The translations under genes and the position numbers were made by a program. Shown here in pieces: positions 1 to 5,639 of a DNA stretch of 13,529 nucleotides. Location: assembly GCA_959599635.1 (NCBI GenBank), contig CAUGJN010000034.1, forward strand, positions 1 through 13,529. Reading direction: 5' to 3'. Below the pieces are notes generated by a model. That model made no database searches. It was not told the DNA's origin and worked only from the letters and a program-made list of their open reading frames with translations. Origin of the DNA: an uncultured Collinsella sp. (GTDB lineage: Bacteria; Actinomycetota; Coriobacteriia; Coriobacteriales; Coriobacteriaceae). Position 1 is the stretch's first letter. Every line of letters starts with the position of its first letter.

Positions 1-54
1 GGCCGCGGCGGCCCGCGCTGCATGAGCATGCCCTTCTGGCGCGAGGACCTCTAA
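1..54 (+). CDS. arcA: Arginine deiminase, C-terminal end (partial)
   Basis: Only the last 17 codons before the TAA at 52-54 are present; the rest lies upstream of the window. They read GRGGPRCMSMPFWREDL. The Gly-Gly-x-Arg-Cys-Met-Ser-Met-Pro block is the C-terminal signature of arginine deiminase, and its cysteine (codon 19-21) is the nucleophile that attacks the guanidinium carbon of arginine to give citrulline and ammonia. Finding ornithine carbamoyltransferase directly downstream fits an arginine deiminase (arc) operon, in which that enzyme uses the citrulline. The identification rests on a short segment, but the motif is specific and the neighbour agrees. Confidence 0.88.
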   Translation, partial: GRGGPRCMSMPFWREDL

Positions 55-66
55 GTCTTTCCGTTT

Positions 67-116
67 CCGGTGCGGTCTCCCTACAACCGCACCGGTTTCG
101 CCCGTCAAACGGGCGA
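67..116 (+). other. Two tandem hairpins in the arcA-arcB spacer
   Basis: A perfect 10-bp stem (67-76 with 86-95, 9-nt loop) is followed at once by an 8-bp stem (98-105 with 109-116, loop CAA). Neither is followed by a run of T, so they are not typical intrinsic terminators, although TTT follows the first. In arc operons such spacers often hold processing or mRNA-stabilising structures that set the relative amounts of the enzymes; that role here is inferred. Confidence 0.6.
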
Positions 117-144
117 CACTAATACTTACGTAATTCATTTCTTC

Positions 145-151
145 GAAAGGA
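145..151 (+). promoter_or_regulatory. Ribosome binding site deciding the arcB start
   Basis: GAAAGGA ends 8 nt before the ATG at 160. The reading frame is open further upstream (to an ATG at 70), but that stretch runs through the spacer hairpins and gives a peptide unlike the family. The 160 start gives the usual N-terminus and length. Confidence 0.75.
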
Positions 152-159
152 AACGAACC

Positions 160-1155
160 ATGGGTGTTAACCTCTCCGGCCGTAGCTTCCTCAAGCTCCT
201 CGACCTCACCACCGAGGAGATCGAGTACCTGCTCAAGCTCTCCAAGAACTTCAAGGATATGAAGCGCGCTGGCGTTCCGCACCGCTATCTCGAGGGTAAG
301 AACATCGTTCTGCTCTTCCAGAAGACCTCCACTCGTACCCGCTGCGCCTTCGAGGTCGGCGGCATGGATCTGGGCATGGGCGTCACCTACCTCGATCCGG
401 GTTCGTCGCAGATGGGCAAGAAGGAGTCCATCGAGGATACCGCCCGTGTTCTCGGCCGCATGTATGATGGCATCGAGTTCCGTGGCTTTGCCCAGGACGA
501 CGTCGAGGAGCTCGCTGCTAAGTCCGGCGTGCCCGTGTGGAACGGCCTGACCACTGAGTGGCATCCCACCCAGATGCTCGCCGACATCCTGACCGTCCAG
601 GAGAACTTCAACTACGACATCAAGGGCAAGACCCTCGTCTTCATGGGCGACTGCAAGAACAACGTTGCCCGCTCCCTCATGGTCGTCTGCTCCAAGCTCG
701 GCATGAACTTCGTGGCCTGCGGCCCCGAGGAGTGCATGCCCGCTGACGACGTCATCGAGGCCTGCAAGCCCATCGCTGAGGCTAACGGCTGCACCATCAA
801 GCTGACCACCGACGTCAAGGACGGCGTCACCGGTGCCGACGTTATCTACACCGACGTGTGGGTCTCCATGGGCGAGCCTGACGAGGTCTGGGCCGAGCGC
901 ATCGCTCAGCTCACCCCGTATCGTGTCACCTCCGAGGTCATGGCTATGGCCAACCCGGGTGCCATCTTCCTGCACTGCCTGCCCAGCTTCCACGACACCA
1001 ACACCACCATTGGCGCCGAGAAGTGCGAGCAGTTCGGCATCACCGAGCAGGAGGTCACCGACGAGGTCTTCGAGAGCCCCGCTTCCAAGGTCTTCGACGA
1101 GGCCGAGAACCGCATGCACACCATCAAGGCTGTCATGTACGCCACGCTCAAGTAA
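160..1155 (+). CDS. arcB: Ornithine carbamoyltransferase (catabolic, arginine deiminase pathway)
   Basis: The 331-residue protein has the usual length for the family. It interconverts citrulline plus phosphate with ornithine plus carbamoyl phosphate in the cytoplasm. Visible signatures are the carbamoyl-phosphate loop STRTR (residues 57-61), HPTQ (135-138), the ornithine-binding DVWVSMG (232-238) and HCLP (272-275), whose cysteine contacts ornithine. These sit almost exactly where they do in the E. coli enzyme. It follows arcA by about 100 bases, so the working direction is probably phosphorolysis of citrulline, with carbamoyl phosphate passed to a carbamate kinase not seen here. Sequence alone cannot fully separate the catabolic (arcB) from the anabolic (argF) form; the context favours the catabolic one. 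Codon use is strongly biased (AAG, GAG, CTC, ATC), suggesting high expression. A terminator follows 15 bases after the stop. Confidence 0.95.
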   Translation: MGVNLSGRSFLKLLDLTTEEIEYLLKLSKNFKDMKRAGVPHRYLEGKNIVLLFQKTSTRTRCAFEVGGMDLGMGVTYLDPGSSQMGKKESIEDTARVLGRMYDGIEFRGFAQDDVEELAAKSGVPVWNGLTTEWHPTQMLADILTVQENFNYDIKGKTLVFMGDCKNNVARSLMVVCSKLGMNFVACGPEECMPADDVIEACKPIAEANGCTIKLTTDVKDGVTGADVIYTDVWVSMGEPDEVWAERIAQLTPYRVTSEVMAMANPGAIFLHCLPSFHDTNTTIGAEKCEQFGITEQEVTDEVFESPASKVFDEAENRMHTIKAVMYATLK

Positions 1156-1170
1156 GAGCATCTAGCATCT

Positions 1171-1208
1171 CGCTCGGGGTGCATTCCTGCGCACCCCGAG
1201 CGCTTTTG
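1171..1208 (+). terminator. Intrinsic terminator after arcB
   Basis: A perfect 12-bp GC-rich stem (1171-1182 with 1191-1202) closes an 8-nt loop and is followed by CTTTTG. The T run is short, so some read-through into the transporter gene is plausible. A shortened copy of the right arm occurs at 1224-1233 (see findings). Confidence 0.8.
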
Positions 1209-1218
1209 TCTGGTAAAA

Positions 1219-1269
1219 ATCTCGCACCGAGCGACATGCACGGCACGGAAGAGCCGCTTCGGGCGAGAT
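1219..1269 (+). other. Structured leader of the transporter gene
   Basis: Arms 1219-1225 and 1263-1269 pair perfectly (7 bp). Inside them 1227-1233 pairs with 1255-1262 (7 bp with one bulged T), giving a roughly 14-bp bulged stem that ends about 17 bases before the ribosome site at 1286. No T run follows. It could be a leader structure or a processing signal; function is unknown. Confidence 0.45.
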
Positions 1270-1285
1270 CAGTAAATGATTTATG

Positions 1286-1293
1286 AAGGGGGG
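1286..1293 (+). promoter_or_regulatory. Ribosome binding site deciding the transporter start
   Basis: AAGGGGGG lies 9 nt before the ATG at 1303. In-frame ATGs at 1276 and 1294 lie before or directly against this site, so they are poorly placed for it. Confidence 0.65.
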
Positions 1294-1302
1294 ATGAGAA
1301 CT

Positions 1303-2781
1303 ATGACTGAGACCGCTAAGAAAAAGCGCGGTATGCCTTCATCGTTCACCATTCTTCTTGCTCTGCTGGCAATCGTCGCGGTTGTTACCGTTATCGTCTC
1401 CGGTACGTCCGGTGGCGCGGTTACCGCTGCCCGCCTGAGCGATTTCTGCACCGCCCCGGTCAAGGGCTTCGCTGACGCTCTGCCCGTCTGCCTCTTCGTT
1501 ATGATCCTCGGTGGCTTCCTCGGCATGATGACCGAGACCGGCGCCCTGGACAACGGCATTGCCGTTCTGGTGCAGAAGCTTAAGGGCAATGAGATCATGC
1601 TCATTCCCGTGCTGATGTTCATCTTCTCCCTCGGTGGTACCACCTATGGTATGTGCGAGGAGACCGTTCCCTTCTACGCCCTGCTCGCCGCCACCATGAT
1701 GGCTGCTGGCTTCGACCCTATGGTCGGCGCTGCCACCGTCCTGCTCGGCGCTGGCTGCGGCTGCCTCGGCTCCACGGTTAACCCGTTCGCCGTCGGTGCT
1801 GCCGTCGACGCTCTGACCGGCGTTGGCATTGAGGTCAACCAGTCCATCATCATCGGCCTCGGTGCCGTCCTGTGGATTGTTACCACCGGCATGTCCATCT
1901 TCTTCGTCATGAACTATGCCAAGAAGGTTAAGGCTGACAAGGGTTCCACCATCCTTTCGATGCAGGAGCTCAAGGACGCCGAAGAGGCTCACGGCAAGGC
2001 TGCTTCCGAGGTTCACAAGGAGGTCAAGCTCACCGGTCGTCAGAAGGGTGTTCTGATCGCCTTTGCCTTCACCTTCGTCGTCATGATCGTCGGCTTCATC
2101 CCGCTGGCCGACCTCAACGAGGGCGTCGCCAACTTCTTCGATGCTGGCGCTGTCTATGACGCCGACGGTAACGCCATCGTTCAGGGCTGGTCTGCCCTGA
2201 TCACCGGCCTGCCCATTGGCCAGTGGTACTTCGACGAGGCTTCCACCTGGTTCTTCCTCATGGCTGTCCTGATCGGTATCATCGGTGGCCTCTCCGAGAA
2301 GCAGATCGTCAACACCTTCATCACCGGCGCTGCCGACATGATGTCCGTTGTCCTCGTCATCGCTCTTGCCCGTGGTATCTCCGTCCTCATGGCTAGCACC
2401 GGCCTCGACGTCTACGTCCTCGACGCTGCCGCCAATGCTCTGGCTGGCCTGTCCGGCGTGATCTTCGCTCCCATGAGCTTCCTGGTCTACTTCGGCCTGT
2501 CCTTCCTGATCCCCTCGACCTCTGGTATGGCTACCGTGTCCATGCCCATCATGGGACCGCTGGCTGTTAAGCTCGGCTTCTCGCCCGAGGTCATGGTCAT
2601 GATCTTCTCCGCCGCCATCGGCGTCGTGAACCTGTTCACCCCGACCTCCGGCGCCATCATGGGCGGTCTTGCCCTGGCCAAGATCGAGTGGACGACCTGG
2701 CTCAAGTTTGCTCTCAAGCTCATCGTCGCTCTCTCCGTCGTCTGCGCCATCATTCTGACCGTCGCCTGCGTGATGCTCTAA
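1303..2781 (+). CDS. YfcC/DcuC-family membrane transporter, probable arginine/ornithine antiporter
   Basis: This is a 492-residue polytopic membrane protein with about a dozen hydrophobic segments and a more polar loop near residues 205-248. The first segment starts near residue 14 after a basic N-terminus (KKKRG). Family marks are GGTTYGMCEE (111-120), the glycine- and cysteine-rich stretch 148-160, LIPSTSGMA (402-410) and NLFTPTSG (443-450), typical of the C4-dicarboxylate anaerobic carrier superfamily (YfcC, DcuC). YfcC-type proteins beside arc genes, for example in streptococci, act as arginine/ornithine antiporters (ArcD), and the position after arcA-arcB suggests the same job here. The substrate is inferred from context: homologues may carry dicarboxylates or peptides. 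The start at 1303 is chosen for its ribosome site; 1276 (501 residues) and 1294 are alternatives. Confidence 0.88.
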   Translation: MTETAKKKRGMPSSFTILLALLAIVAVVTVIVSGTSGGAVTAARLSDFCTAPVKGFADALPVCLFVMILGGFLGMMTETGALDNGIAVLVQKLKGNEIMLIPVLMFIFSLGGTTYGMCEETVPFYALLAATMMAAGFDPMVGAATVLLGAGCGCLGSTVNPFAVGAAVDALTGVGIEVNQSIIIGLGAVLWIVTTGMSIFFVMNYAKKVKADKGSTILSMQELKDAEEAHGKAASEVHKEVKLTGRQKGVLIAFAFTFVVMIVGFIPLADLNEGVANFFDAGAVYDADGNAIVQGWSALITGLPIGQWYFDEASTWFFLMAVLIGIIGGLSEKQIVNTFITGAADMMSVVLVIALARGISVLMASTGLDVYVLDAAANALAGLSGVIFAPMSFLVYFGLSFLIPSTSGMATVSMPIMGPLAVKLGFSPEVMVMIFSAAIGVVNLFTPTSGAIMGGLALAKIEWTTWLKFALKLIVALSVVCAIILTVACVML

Positions 2782-2867
2782 GTACCCCTTGGGTACCCCA
2801 CGGAAACCATGACGATCCTGTAAAGGATCACCTGGTCATCGTCTGTCCGGTGGGGTAACCCCACCGG
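2782..2867 (+). other. Switch-like set of mutually exclusive helices after the transporter gene
   Basis: Starting at the base after the stop codon, four helices can form. A: 2782-2787 with 2791-2796 (6 bp). B: 2794-2801 with 2850-2857 (8 bp, perfect), extended by 2802-2804 with 2846-2848. D: 2809-2813 with 2835-2839, stacked on 2814-2818 with 2825-2829. E: 2847-2855 with 2859-2867 (9 bp, perfect, loop TAA). B shares bases with both A and E, so the RNA must choose B or A plus E; D fits either. No known riboswitch is recognised. Confidence 0.5.
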
Positions 2868-2883
2868 TAGACTCCTACCTTTA

Positions 2884-2920
2884 GCCTCCTCCCGTTCCGT
2901 GCGCGGGAGGAGGCGCTCTT
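2884..2920 (+). terminator. Intrinsic terminator of the arc transporter unit
   Basis: A perfect 11-bp stem rich in G and C (2884-2894 with 2904-2914, 9-nt loop) is followed by GCTCTT, a weak T tract. It ends the arc region. Confidence 0.65.
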
Positions 2921-2922
2921 GT

Positions 2923-2950
2923 GTTCCGGCGTTTTACCAAACGCCGGAAC
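2923..2950. repeat. Perfect 12-bp inverted repeat with a 4-base loop
   Basis: Arms 2923-2934 and 2939-2950 are fully complementary around TACC, directly after the terminator stem. There is no T tract on the + strand. It may back up the terminator or belong to the repeat-bearing stretch that follows. Confidence 0.7.
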
Positions 2951-3169
2951 CACTCGACGCTGCAAGCCCGCCAGAGCGGCAATCTGACGTTCAATCGTCG
3001 GGCATGGCCAAAAGGCCTATGCCCTCCTCTTTCACGTCACCTTGCTCGCTCTGGTGGGCTTTCGCTGACTTATGCTCAACCTGCGGCGCTGCCATTGTTG
3101 GCGCAGGGGGCGGCTTGCTCGCTCTGGTGCCTGTTCGCTGTCCGTTCTCTGCCCGCGACGTTTCTGCTG

Positions 3170-3202
3170 TTGGTGCAAAGGGGTCAGGTTACTTTGCGCC
3201 AA
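3170..3202. repeat. REP-like hairpin with an 11-bp stem
   Basis: TTGGTGCAAAG (3170-3180) pairs with CTTTGCGCCAA (3192-3202) with a single G-T wobble; the loop is GGGTCAGGTTA. A GGGGTCAGGTTAC-like core flanked by short arms recalls palindromic repeats mobilised by REP-associated tyrosine transposases in other bacteria. That likeness is from memory and no such transposase is in the window. Confidence 0.5.
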
Positions 3203-3208
3203 AAGGGG

Positions 3209-3277
3209 AAGTTGCGGTGGAATAGTTCCCGTTTGGCCGTCTTGAGGGGTTAAACAGGAGCTATTTCACCGCAACTT
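3209..3277. repeat. Long imperfect inverted repeat (21-bp arms)
   Basis: Bases 3209-3229 pair with 3257-3277 across 21 positions, with two G-T wobbles and no other mismatch, around a 27-nt loop. Wobbles in place of mismatches point to selection on an RNA helix or to a folded repeat. No T run follows, so it is not an ordinary terminator. It ends about 60 bases before the next promoter. Confidence 0.65.
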
Positions 3278-3339
3278 ATCGATGGCGTGTTTGGTTGGTG
3301 CCTGTTGATGGCCTGGGCATCGGGGAGGGCAGGCTCCGT

Positions 3340-3345
3340 TATAAT
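3340..3345 (+). promoter_or_regulatory. -10 element (TATAAT) for the DUF1846 gene
   Basis: A perfect TATAAT lies 40 bases before the start codon. No good -35 is seen at 16-18 bp spacing. Arms 3332-3339 and 3372-3380, complementary apart from one bulged G, flank the -10 and would be a possible operator. Transcription would start near 3352. Confidence 0.45.
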
Positions 3346-3384
3346 CGCCTAAGACATTAAATGGAAACGGGACGGGAGCCATAT

Positions 3385-4866
3385 ATGCGCCAGGGTTTCG
3401 ACAACGCGAAGTATATCGAGCTGCAGGCCGCTCATATTAAGGAGCGCATCTCGCAGTTTGGCGGCAAGCTGTATTTGGAGTTTGGCGGCAAGCTGTTTGA
3501 CGACTATCACGCGAGCCGCGTGCTGCCGGGTTTTGAGCCGGACAGCAAGTTTCGCATGCTCAAGAGCATAGCCGACGACGTCGAGGTCATCATCGCCATT
3601 AACGCGAACCACATCGAGAAGAACAAGGCTCGCGGTGACCTGGGCATTACCTATGACGAGGACGTTTTGCGCCTGGTCGACCTGTTCCGCGGCAACGGCT
3701 TTGCCGTCGCGGCTGTGGTCATCACCCAGTACGCCGGCCAGCCCGCTGCCGATGTGTTCCGCAACCGCCTGAACGCGCTCGGCATTCCCGCCAAGCTCCA
3801 CTATCCCATCGAGGGCTATCCGCACGACGTCGACCTGATCGTGTCCGACGACGGCTATGGCAAGAACGAGTTTGTCGAGACCACCCGACCGCTCGTTGTG
3901 GTCACTGCCCCCGGTCCTGGCTCGGGCAAGCTTGCCACCTGCCTGTCTCAGCTCTATCACGAGCACAAGCATGGCACGGCCGCCGGCTATGCCAAATTCG
4001 AGACCTTCCCGGTTTGGAATCTGCCCCTTACGCATCCGGTCAATATTGCCTACGAGGCCGCCACGGCAGACCTCGATGACGCCAACATCATCGACTCCTT
4101 CCACCTGGAGGCCTACAACAAGACCACGGTCAACTACAACCGCGACGTCGAGGCCTTCCCGGTAGTCCGTGCCCTGATGGAAAAGATCCTGGGCAAGAGC
4201 CCCTACCAGAGCCCTACGGACATGGGCGTCAATATGGTCGGCTTTGCCATCACCGATGACGATGCCTGCCGCGACGCTTCCAAGATGGAGATCGTCCGCC
4301 GCTACTTTACCGCGGTCGAAAATGTGCGCCGTACCGGCGTGGGCGATGAGCAAGTCGACCGTCTCAAGATTATTATGAAGAAAGCCGGCATCGATAAGAA
4401 CTACTCACCGGCGCGCTCGGCGGCCCTCACCAGGGAGCAGCTGACGGGTGGTCCCGTGGGTGCCATGGTTATGCCCGATGGCTCCGTGGTGACCGGTAAG
4501 ACCTCCACGCGCCTGGGCGCCGCAAGTTCTCTCATTATGAACGCCCTCAAGCATGTCTCGGGCGTCGACCTTGAGCTCGAGGTCATTAGCGATGAGGCGA
4601 TCGAGCCCATTAGCAAGCTCAAGACGCATTTCCTGGGCAGCAAAAACCCGCGCCTCCACACCGACGAGACGCTTATGGCGCTGTCGATCACCTCGGCCAC
4701 GAGTGAGACGGCCGCTCGCGTCCTTTCGGGCCTGGAGCAGCTGCGCGGTTGCGACGCCTTCTTTAGCGTGATTATCTCGCCGACGGACGAGACGGTACTG
4801 CGCAAACTGGGTATCAACGTGTGCTGCGAGCCCAAGTTTGAGCGCCGCGGTTTCTTCCATCGCTAA
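3385..4866 (+). CDS. DUF1846 (UPF0371) family protein of unknown function
   Basis: The 493-residue cytoplasmic protein has the usual length of the DUF1846 family. The N-terminus (GFDNAKYIELQAAHIKERI, then LYLEFGGKLFDDYHASRVLPGF) and the block PGPGSGKLATCLSQLYHEH near residues 176-194 are characteristic. GPGSGK (177-182) resembles a phosphate-binding loop. Structures exist for relatives, but I know of no firmly established reaction, so none is assigned. The start at 3385 has GGGAG about 6 bases ahead and matches the family's N-terminus; an in-frame ATG at 3361 would add eight residues with no ribosome site. It stands alone between a promoter and a terminator, so it is probably a single-gene unit. 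There is no signal peptide or membrane segment. Confidence 0.88.
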   Translation: MRQGFDNAKYIELQAAHIKERISQFGGKLYLEFGGKLFDDYHASRVLPGFEPDSKFRMLKSIADDVEVIIAINANHIEKNKARGDLGITYDEDVLRLVDLFRGNGFAVAAVVITQYAGQPAADVFRNRLNALGIPAKLHYPIEGYPHDVDLIVSDDGYGKNEFVETTRPLVVVTAPGPGSGKLATCLSQLYHEHKHGTAAGYAKFETFPVWNLPLTHPVNIAYEAATADLDDANIIDSFHLEAYNKTTVNYNRDVEAFPVVRALMEKILGKSPYQSPTDMGVNMVGFAITDDDACRDASKMEIVRRYFTAVENVRRTGVGDEQVDRLKIIMKKAGIDKNYSPARSAALTREQLTGGPVGAMVMPDGSVVTGKTSTRLGAASSLIMNALKHVSGVDLELEVISDEAIEPISKLKTHFLGSKNPRLHTDETLMALSITSATSETAARVLSGLEQLRGCDAFFSVIISPTDETVLRKLGINVCCEPKFERRGFFHR

Positions 4867-4900
4867 GTTTGAAGCACCGCGGTAATTGCATTGCATTTTG

Positions 4901-4933
4901 GCCGTATCGGGTTAGCGCCCGGTACGGCTTTTT
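4901..4933 (+). terminator. Intrinsic terminator after the DUF1846 gene
   Basis: An 11-bp stem (4901-4911 with 4918-4928, one G-T wobble) around a 6-nt loop is followed by TTTTT. It is a textbook rho-independent terminator 35 bases after the stop codon. Confidence 0.9.
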
Positions 4934-4997
4934 GATCAATAAAGCGCCTATTTCGGCGAAAAATAGTCGTTTACCTGCCTAGAAACAATTTGAGCGG

Positions 4998-5005
4998 TAT
5001 ACAAT
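4998..5005 (+). promoter_or_regulatory. Possible -10 element for the winged-helix gene
   Basis: TATACAAT at 4998-5005 contains a TACAAT hexamer, as do the -10 candidates near 5579 and 12657. No convincing -35 is seen. If used, the leader would be about 110 bases and would include a hairpin (5039-5046 with 5057-5064, 8 bp, one wobble). Confidence 0.3.
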
Positions 5006-5110
5006 AACCGTAACTGTTTCATCCTTAGCGGGATGCCGCATGATGGATATTACCTGCCATCGTGAGGTGTGTCGGTCGCGCACGGCGCGTTAGATGCTCG
5101 TGCTCGGTTT

Positions 5111-5117
5111 GAGGAGG
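5111..5117 (+). promoter_or_regulatory. Ribosome binding site deciding the winged-helix start
   Basis: GAGGAGG is close to the ideal anti-16S match, 5 bases before the ATG at 5123. It supports the 112-residue form over the upstream GTG. Confidence 0.8.
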
Positions 5118-5122
5118 CTGCC

Positions 5123-5461
5123 ATGGCGGGCAAGGGTCGTGCGAGTGTCAACGATATGAAGCGTGTCGAGGTGCTGGTGTTGATGGAGATCGACCAGCAA
5201 ACCGAAGACAATGGCGGGCCGTATGGTTTCTCGCGCAAAACGCTTGCCGAGCGCGTGGGGGTTTCGCCGTATCGTGCCCGCGCCGCAATCGATCGCTTGG
5301 ATTCCGAAGGCATGATTGATGTCGTCTCGCGTTATAGCGATGACGGCGGTCAGCTTGCAAATGGCATTTGCCTCACCGAACGTGGCGAGTGGTATCTTGA
5401 GGGCGTCCGTACCGGCATGCTCGTTCAAGAAATGCTTGAGGACGAGGTTGCTGATCGATAG
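5123..5461 (+). CDS. Small winged-helix DNA-binding protein, probable transcription regulator
   Basis: The 112-residue protein has a winged helix-turn-helix layout. A first helix (residues 12-26) is followed by SRKTLAERVGVSPYRARAAIDRLDSEGMI (37-65), which reads as the HTH and recognition helix. A probable wing comes next (66-86, VSRYSDDGGQ...ICLTERG), then a C-terminal helix (87-108) that could dimerise. It resembles the MarR/PadR or GntR-like wHTH fold, but I cannot name the family, ligand or targets. GAGGAGG lies 5 bases before the ATG at 5123; a GTG at 5069 would add 18 residues but has a poor ribosome site. It stands alone with its own terminator, upstream of pyrG in the same direction, and might regulate itself or its neighbours. 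Confidence 0.75.
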   Translation: MAGKGRASVNDMKRVEVLVLMEIDQQTEDNGGPYGFSRKTLAERVGVSPYRARAAIDRLDSEGMIDVVSRYSDDGGQLANGICLTERGEWYLEGVRTGMLVQEMLEDEVADR

Positions 5462-5485
5462 CAGCATGTAACCCTTGCCATAGCG

Positions 5486-5518
5486 ACGCCGCCTGGGATA
5501 CCGGGCGGCGTTTTGTTT
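5486..5518 (+). terminator. Intrinsic terminator after the winged-helix gene
   Basis: An 11-bp stem (5486-5496 with 5501-5511, one G-T wobble) with loop GATA leads into TTTTGTTT. It separates the regulator from pyrG. Confidence 0.85.
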
Positions 5519-5552
5519 CAAGATTGAGAAATGCAATCGCACACGAGAAAAA

Positions 5553-5584
5553 TTGCGAACGGTCCGCGGCGCGAGTATTACAAT
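5553..5584 (+). promoter_or_regulatory. Probable pyrG promoter
   Basis: TTGCGA (5553-5558) is followed by TATTACAAT (5576-5584). Read as TATTAC the spacer is 17 bp; read as TACAAT it is 20 bp. The leader of about 50 bases has CCCGTA (5590-5595) complementary to TACGGG (5616-5621) just before the ribosome site. The expected start region does not show the GGGC run used for reiterative-transcription control of pyrG in Bacillus. Confidence 0.45.
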
Positions 5585-5639
5585 GAAGACCCGTAAGATG
5601 TGGATAAACAACTTCTACGGGAAGCGCAGGTAACTCAAT

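Larger units (their letters stand above)
2951..3339. other. Gene-free stretch with direct and inverted repeats
   Basis: I find no convincing gene here: two overlapping open frames have no ribosome site, run into the upstream hairpins and look unlike proteins. A 16-base direct repeat, CTTGCTCGCTCTGGTG, occurs at 3041-3056 and 3114-3129, each copy followed by a similar TTCGCTG segment. GGCC-AAAA-GGCC lies near 3006-3017. Two larger hairpins are listed separately. The composition differs from the flanking genes (runs of C, T and TTG). It resembles an intergenic repeat element or a decayed sequence; no transposase is present. Confidence 0.5.

Noticed and set aside
2782..2867. Known riboswitch or T-box after the transporter
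   Set aside because: I recognise none of the conserved cores (no T-box sequence, no TPP, SAM, lysine or glycine signature). Only the alternative pairing is supported, so it is reported as a finding, not as a named element.
2899..3253. Two overlapping + strand open frames (about 108-110 codons) in the gap after the transporter
   Set aside because: Their starts lie inside the terminator and hairpin at 2884-2950, they lack ribosome sites, they run through inverted repeats, and the products look random.
3349..4353. 334-codon open frame on the - strand opposite the DUF1846 gene
   Set aside because: It is antisense to a protein with clear family motifs. The composition is that of a GC-rich shadow frame and no promoter or ribosome site is evident.
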